A stretch of 64,000 bases of DNA from Rotaria sp. Silwood1. Its lineage: Eukaryota > Rotifera > Eurotatoria > Philodinida > Philodinidae. The first letter of the stretch is position 1. Each line of letters opens with the position of its first letter. The notes beneath the pieces were generated by a model. That model was not told the origin of the DNA. It searched no databases and saw only the letters and a program-made list of their open reading frames with translations. The position numbers and the translations under genes were made by a program. The stretch spans positions 280,616 through 344,615 of the forward strand of contig CAJNOP010000183.1 in assembly GCA_905250075.1 (NCBI GenBank), in the 5' to 3' direction. Below are positions 61,701-64,000 of this stretch, one piece after another.

Positions 61701-63660
61701 GAGTTTTTCACAATTAATTAAAAAAGGTTGAACTTGAATTGTGTTCTGCAACTGAATTAAGTATCGGATAATAAAAAATAGCCGGATAGACTCTGGATTT
61801 GAGATCATATCCGGCACCCGATCCGACAGTATATCAGATCTTAACGTTTCAAAATATTTTGCTTTTTTAAAGGGATACATATATATAAGCATAGATATGA
61901 AAAATTGTTCGATTATAATTGAGCAATTTATTGTACTTGAGAACAGGTCACAGGAGTGAAAACGTGATATTATTCTACAGAGAATTCATTTTTAATGAAC
62001 ATTCATCTACAGATGATGATAGTATCATCAACATCTGTTAATACTATGGGACGGCGAAAAGCGGTACTCTTACGTCGCCATTTTCTTTAATGTGCTATTA
62101 CGACAAAAATAGTAAGAAAAACTAAGACCACTCTCTAGTGAAAATATGGCTCATAGGACAGGATGACGAATTATGATGAAAACGTTCGAAATTCATGCAT
62201 TAACTACGTCGTATTTCAGCGGTTTACAACTCTGTTGCGGATCTGCAGAATGATGAACTGAAGATAGTTATAAATATTGACTTGATTTGTAAAAATTTCT
62301 TTCTTAAATTCGAAGTTTTTCTCTCCGTTTATAAGACGAACAGAGAATTTCTTTTCTATATAGTGTGATGGTAGTGCATTTAGTCAGAAACAGAGTATGC
62401 CAAGTTAAATTCCTGGTGAAAGATGTTTTTTTTCTTTTTGTTCGTTCTGTTGTCGTTTCATCACTCTGCTACTCCCATTATAAGAATCTTTACATAAAAT
62501 TCTTACCTAATTTAGCTATTCTACCCATAACAGTATTATCACCCGTGCGAATAACCAAACCAGTGCACGAACCTTCAATAGAAGAATATAGCAACATAAA
62601 AAAAATTACAAAATTAATTTTACCTTCAACGGCAAACGTACTATAGAAAGCAAGATTTTTTGTTTCTAATGGATTGTGATCAGTACAATCAGGTGAACGG
62701 GTTAATGGTTCACTTTCACCCGTTAATGATGAATTGTCTACTTTAAAACCTTGTGATGATAGGATTCGAATATCTATACAAATCCAAATCATTCACAATG
62801 AAAAATAAAATCAATTTTATTATTTTTTTCTCTGGTTTTCTTTTGAACTAAAAAAGAAAACAATAATACAAATTACCTGCAGGAGTTTTATCTCCAACTT
62901 TGATGAAAACAATATCACCAACAACTAAGTCTTCGGCAGATATTTCTACTTTTTGACCATCACGCAATACATTGGCATGTTGAGGAACCTAAATGTAACT
63001 AACTTCAATTGACAAAATATGATTAAAAAAAGACAAAGAAACAAACCATTTGTTTAAATGATTCCATAATCTTTCCTGCTTTTGATTCTTGATAATAGGC
63101 AAATATTGCTGTGACAATGACGACAATCAATAGAGCAATACCCAACCATAAATTATCTTTGGTTGTAGTTGGATCTGATGCGACAGAAGCAGCATAAGCA
63201 ATAATGCAAAGAAGAGCTGCGACCTATGATTTTGTTTTTATTTGATTTAGTTTAGAAGAGTTTTTAAAATATATTAAAATAAGATTTATTTACCCACAAT
63301 AGAGCTGAGAAACCACCGAAAAGTAATTTACAGAATTTGATCCATTCTGGAACTTCAGTTGGTGGTGTCAATGAGTTCGGACCATGTTTTATAAGCAATT
63401 GCCGAGCTTTTTCTGATGTCAAACCGTTTTCGACATCGGTGTCCAAGCGATCAATAAGTTCTTCTAACAGAATAATATGTTCATCGATCGATACTTCTTC
63501 TTTTAACTTATCCAAACTATCATCAGACGTTTTTTTCTTTTTGCTTATACCACCTGAAAGATTAAGAATTTTTTTTCAAAAATTAAGTTATATTCATATA
63601 AATATATTTACCTGGTACAATGACACTAACTATGTTAAAGAATATATCTTTAACAGCCAT
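52714..63660 (-). CDS. Type IIC P-type ATPase alpha subunit (Na,K/H,K-ATPase family)
   Basis: A 1037-aa cation pump. Exons: 63660-63612, 63553-63294, 63223-63047, 62988-62877, 62773-62624, 62572-62507, 61148-60616, 60563-60345, 60289-59980, 59919-59860, 59805-59779, 59724-59536, 56922-56830, 53692-53400, 53336-53104, 53056-52714. Core motifs are intact: [21 protein letters not shown] (TM4), [11 protein letters not shown] (phosphorylated Asp), [59 protein letters not shown] (TM6). [11 protein letters not shown], the beta-subunit contact, is kept. Cation-site residues differ from Na,K-ATPase. TM5 reads YTFTKNLCQ, with Lys for Ser775 and Gln for Glu779 (human numbering). TM8 has Asn for Asp926, TM9 lacks the two Glu, and the C-terminus lacks KETYY. 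Lys in TM5 is the H,K-ATPase hallmark, so the transport mode may differ from 3Na:2K. Confidence 0.93.
53693..56829 (-). other. 3.1-kb ATPase intron
   Basis: One of three unusually long introns of the pump gene, between exons ending in SMG and starting ISGSDVS. Apart from the hAT-like element at 54265-54674 I see only AT-rich sequence without exon-like ORFs. Confidence 0.6.
54265..54674. mobile_element. hAT-like GC-rich MITE with perfect 8-bp target duplication
   Basis: A 410-bp element flanked on both sides by ATACCGAC (54257-54264, 54675-54682). It starts CAGAGATGTCCATTGCGG and ends CCGCGATGGACATCTG, a near-perfect terminal inverted repeat. CAGAG-type tips and 8-bp duplications are the hAT signature. 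Both halves are full of GCGGCGCGGCAGCGGT-like words separated by T-runs, in sharp contrast to the AT-rich host intron. No ORF. The undamaged duplication suggests a fairly young insertion. Confidence 0.82.
56923..59535 (-). other. 2.6-kb ATPase intron
   Basis: It splits the pump between VEG and CQRLQW, just before the TGDGVND hinge exon. No exon-like ORF or terminal repeat recognised. T- and A-runs occur at 57405-57530. Confidence 0.5.
61149..62506 (-). other. 1.36-kb ATPase intron
   Basis: It separates the exon ending MGRIAKL from that starting [13 protein letters not shown]-rich, with no repeat or ORF that I can support. Confidence 0.5.
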
Positions 63661-64000
63661 TTATTGTTTTATTGATAGCCAAAGAAGCCTGAATATATGA
63701 AACTGAAGTTTTCATTGAAAACTTAAGCCTTTTATAGTGAGATTTTCAAAGACCGACAGACCATGACTAAATAATATATGACGCACAAAATTGCGAAATA
63801 CATATGAATAATCAAGTGACTAAAAATAAATAGGTATGACATAGAAACTTGGTCTTTATATTTAGGCTTCTAGAGAACGAGAAAAATACAAAAACCGAGC
63901 GTTTTATATTTACTAGAGATATATTTCATTTGCTGCTTATTTGGTCATGCATGGTTGCTTACCGTTCTTGTTATAATTTATCCTAATTAAGGAATACGTG
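63661..64000. other. Upstream region of the ATPase gene
   Basis: On the minus strand an acceptor-like TCATATATTCAG (ending near 63689) lies ~30 bases before the ATG, consistent with leader trans-splicing or a 5' UTR intron. The rest shows no ORF or motif. Confidence 0.4.

Noticed and set aside
1-64000. Bacterial or fungal contamination of the scaffold
   Set aside because: Animal-type genes with short introns run from end to end, and the fungal-like RTA1 gene itself has introns and sits between them on the same scaffold.

Overview
The window is metazoan nuclear DNA. It is AT-rich, and its conserved animal genes are cut by many very short introns (often 45-80 bp) with T-rich acceptors. I infer a rotifer, most likely a bdelloid. 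The reasons are the compact intron style, splice acceptors lying just upstream of many start codons (bdelloids trans-splice a leader), a gene of a family otherwise typical of fungi (RTA1-like), and a rich load of small DNA transposons. No tRNA, rRNA, CRISPR array or prokaryotic operon is visible. Two N-runs (4396-4405, 26203-26212) show this is an assembly scaffold.

Left part, 1-17 kb: the 3' part of a Brr2/SNRNP200 spliceosomal helicase gene (+) is followed 222 bp later by a complete 23-exon tankyrase (+). Convergent to tankyrase is an intronless single-pass membrane protein gene (-), then a small polar ORF (-). About 5.4 kb (18.98-24.39 kb) has no recognisable gene but carries a piggyBac-like non-autonomous element with TTAA target sites.

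Middle, 24-36 kb: an RTA1-like seven-TM protein gene (+, a candidate horizontal acquisition), a ~3 kb DNA transposon with ~485-bp terminal inverted repeats and a frameshifted IS630/Tc1-mariner-type transposase, an EBAG9/RCAS1 homologue (+) and a stomatin/MEC-2-type gene (+).

Right part, 35.5-63.7 kb, is all on the minus strand. It holds three tandem immunity-related-GTPase-like (IRG) genes, one intronless with a bare G domain and two multi-exon with G domain plus helical/hydrophobic domain; then condensin SMC4; then a type IIC P-type ATPase (Na,K/H,K-ATPase alpha family) with altered cation-site residues. Long introns in these genes hold MITEs, including a hAT-like one with perfect 8-bp target duplications.

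The genes do not form one pathway. They cover housekeeping (splicing, chromosome condensation, telomere/Wnt-type PARylation), membrane transport and organisation, and possible cell-autonomous defence. The most interesting items are the RTA1-like gene, the P-type ATPase with a Lys in TM5 and loss of site-III acids, the IRG cluster, and the Brr2 copy whose second helicase cassette has lost its ATPase motifs. Exon boundaries were worked out by hand; coding lengths divide by three for every multi-exon model.
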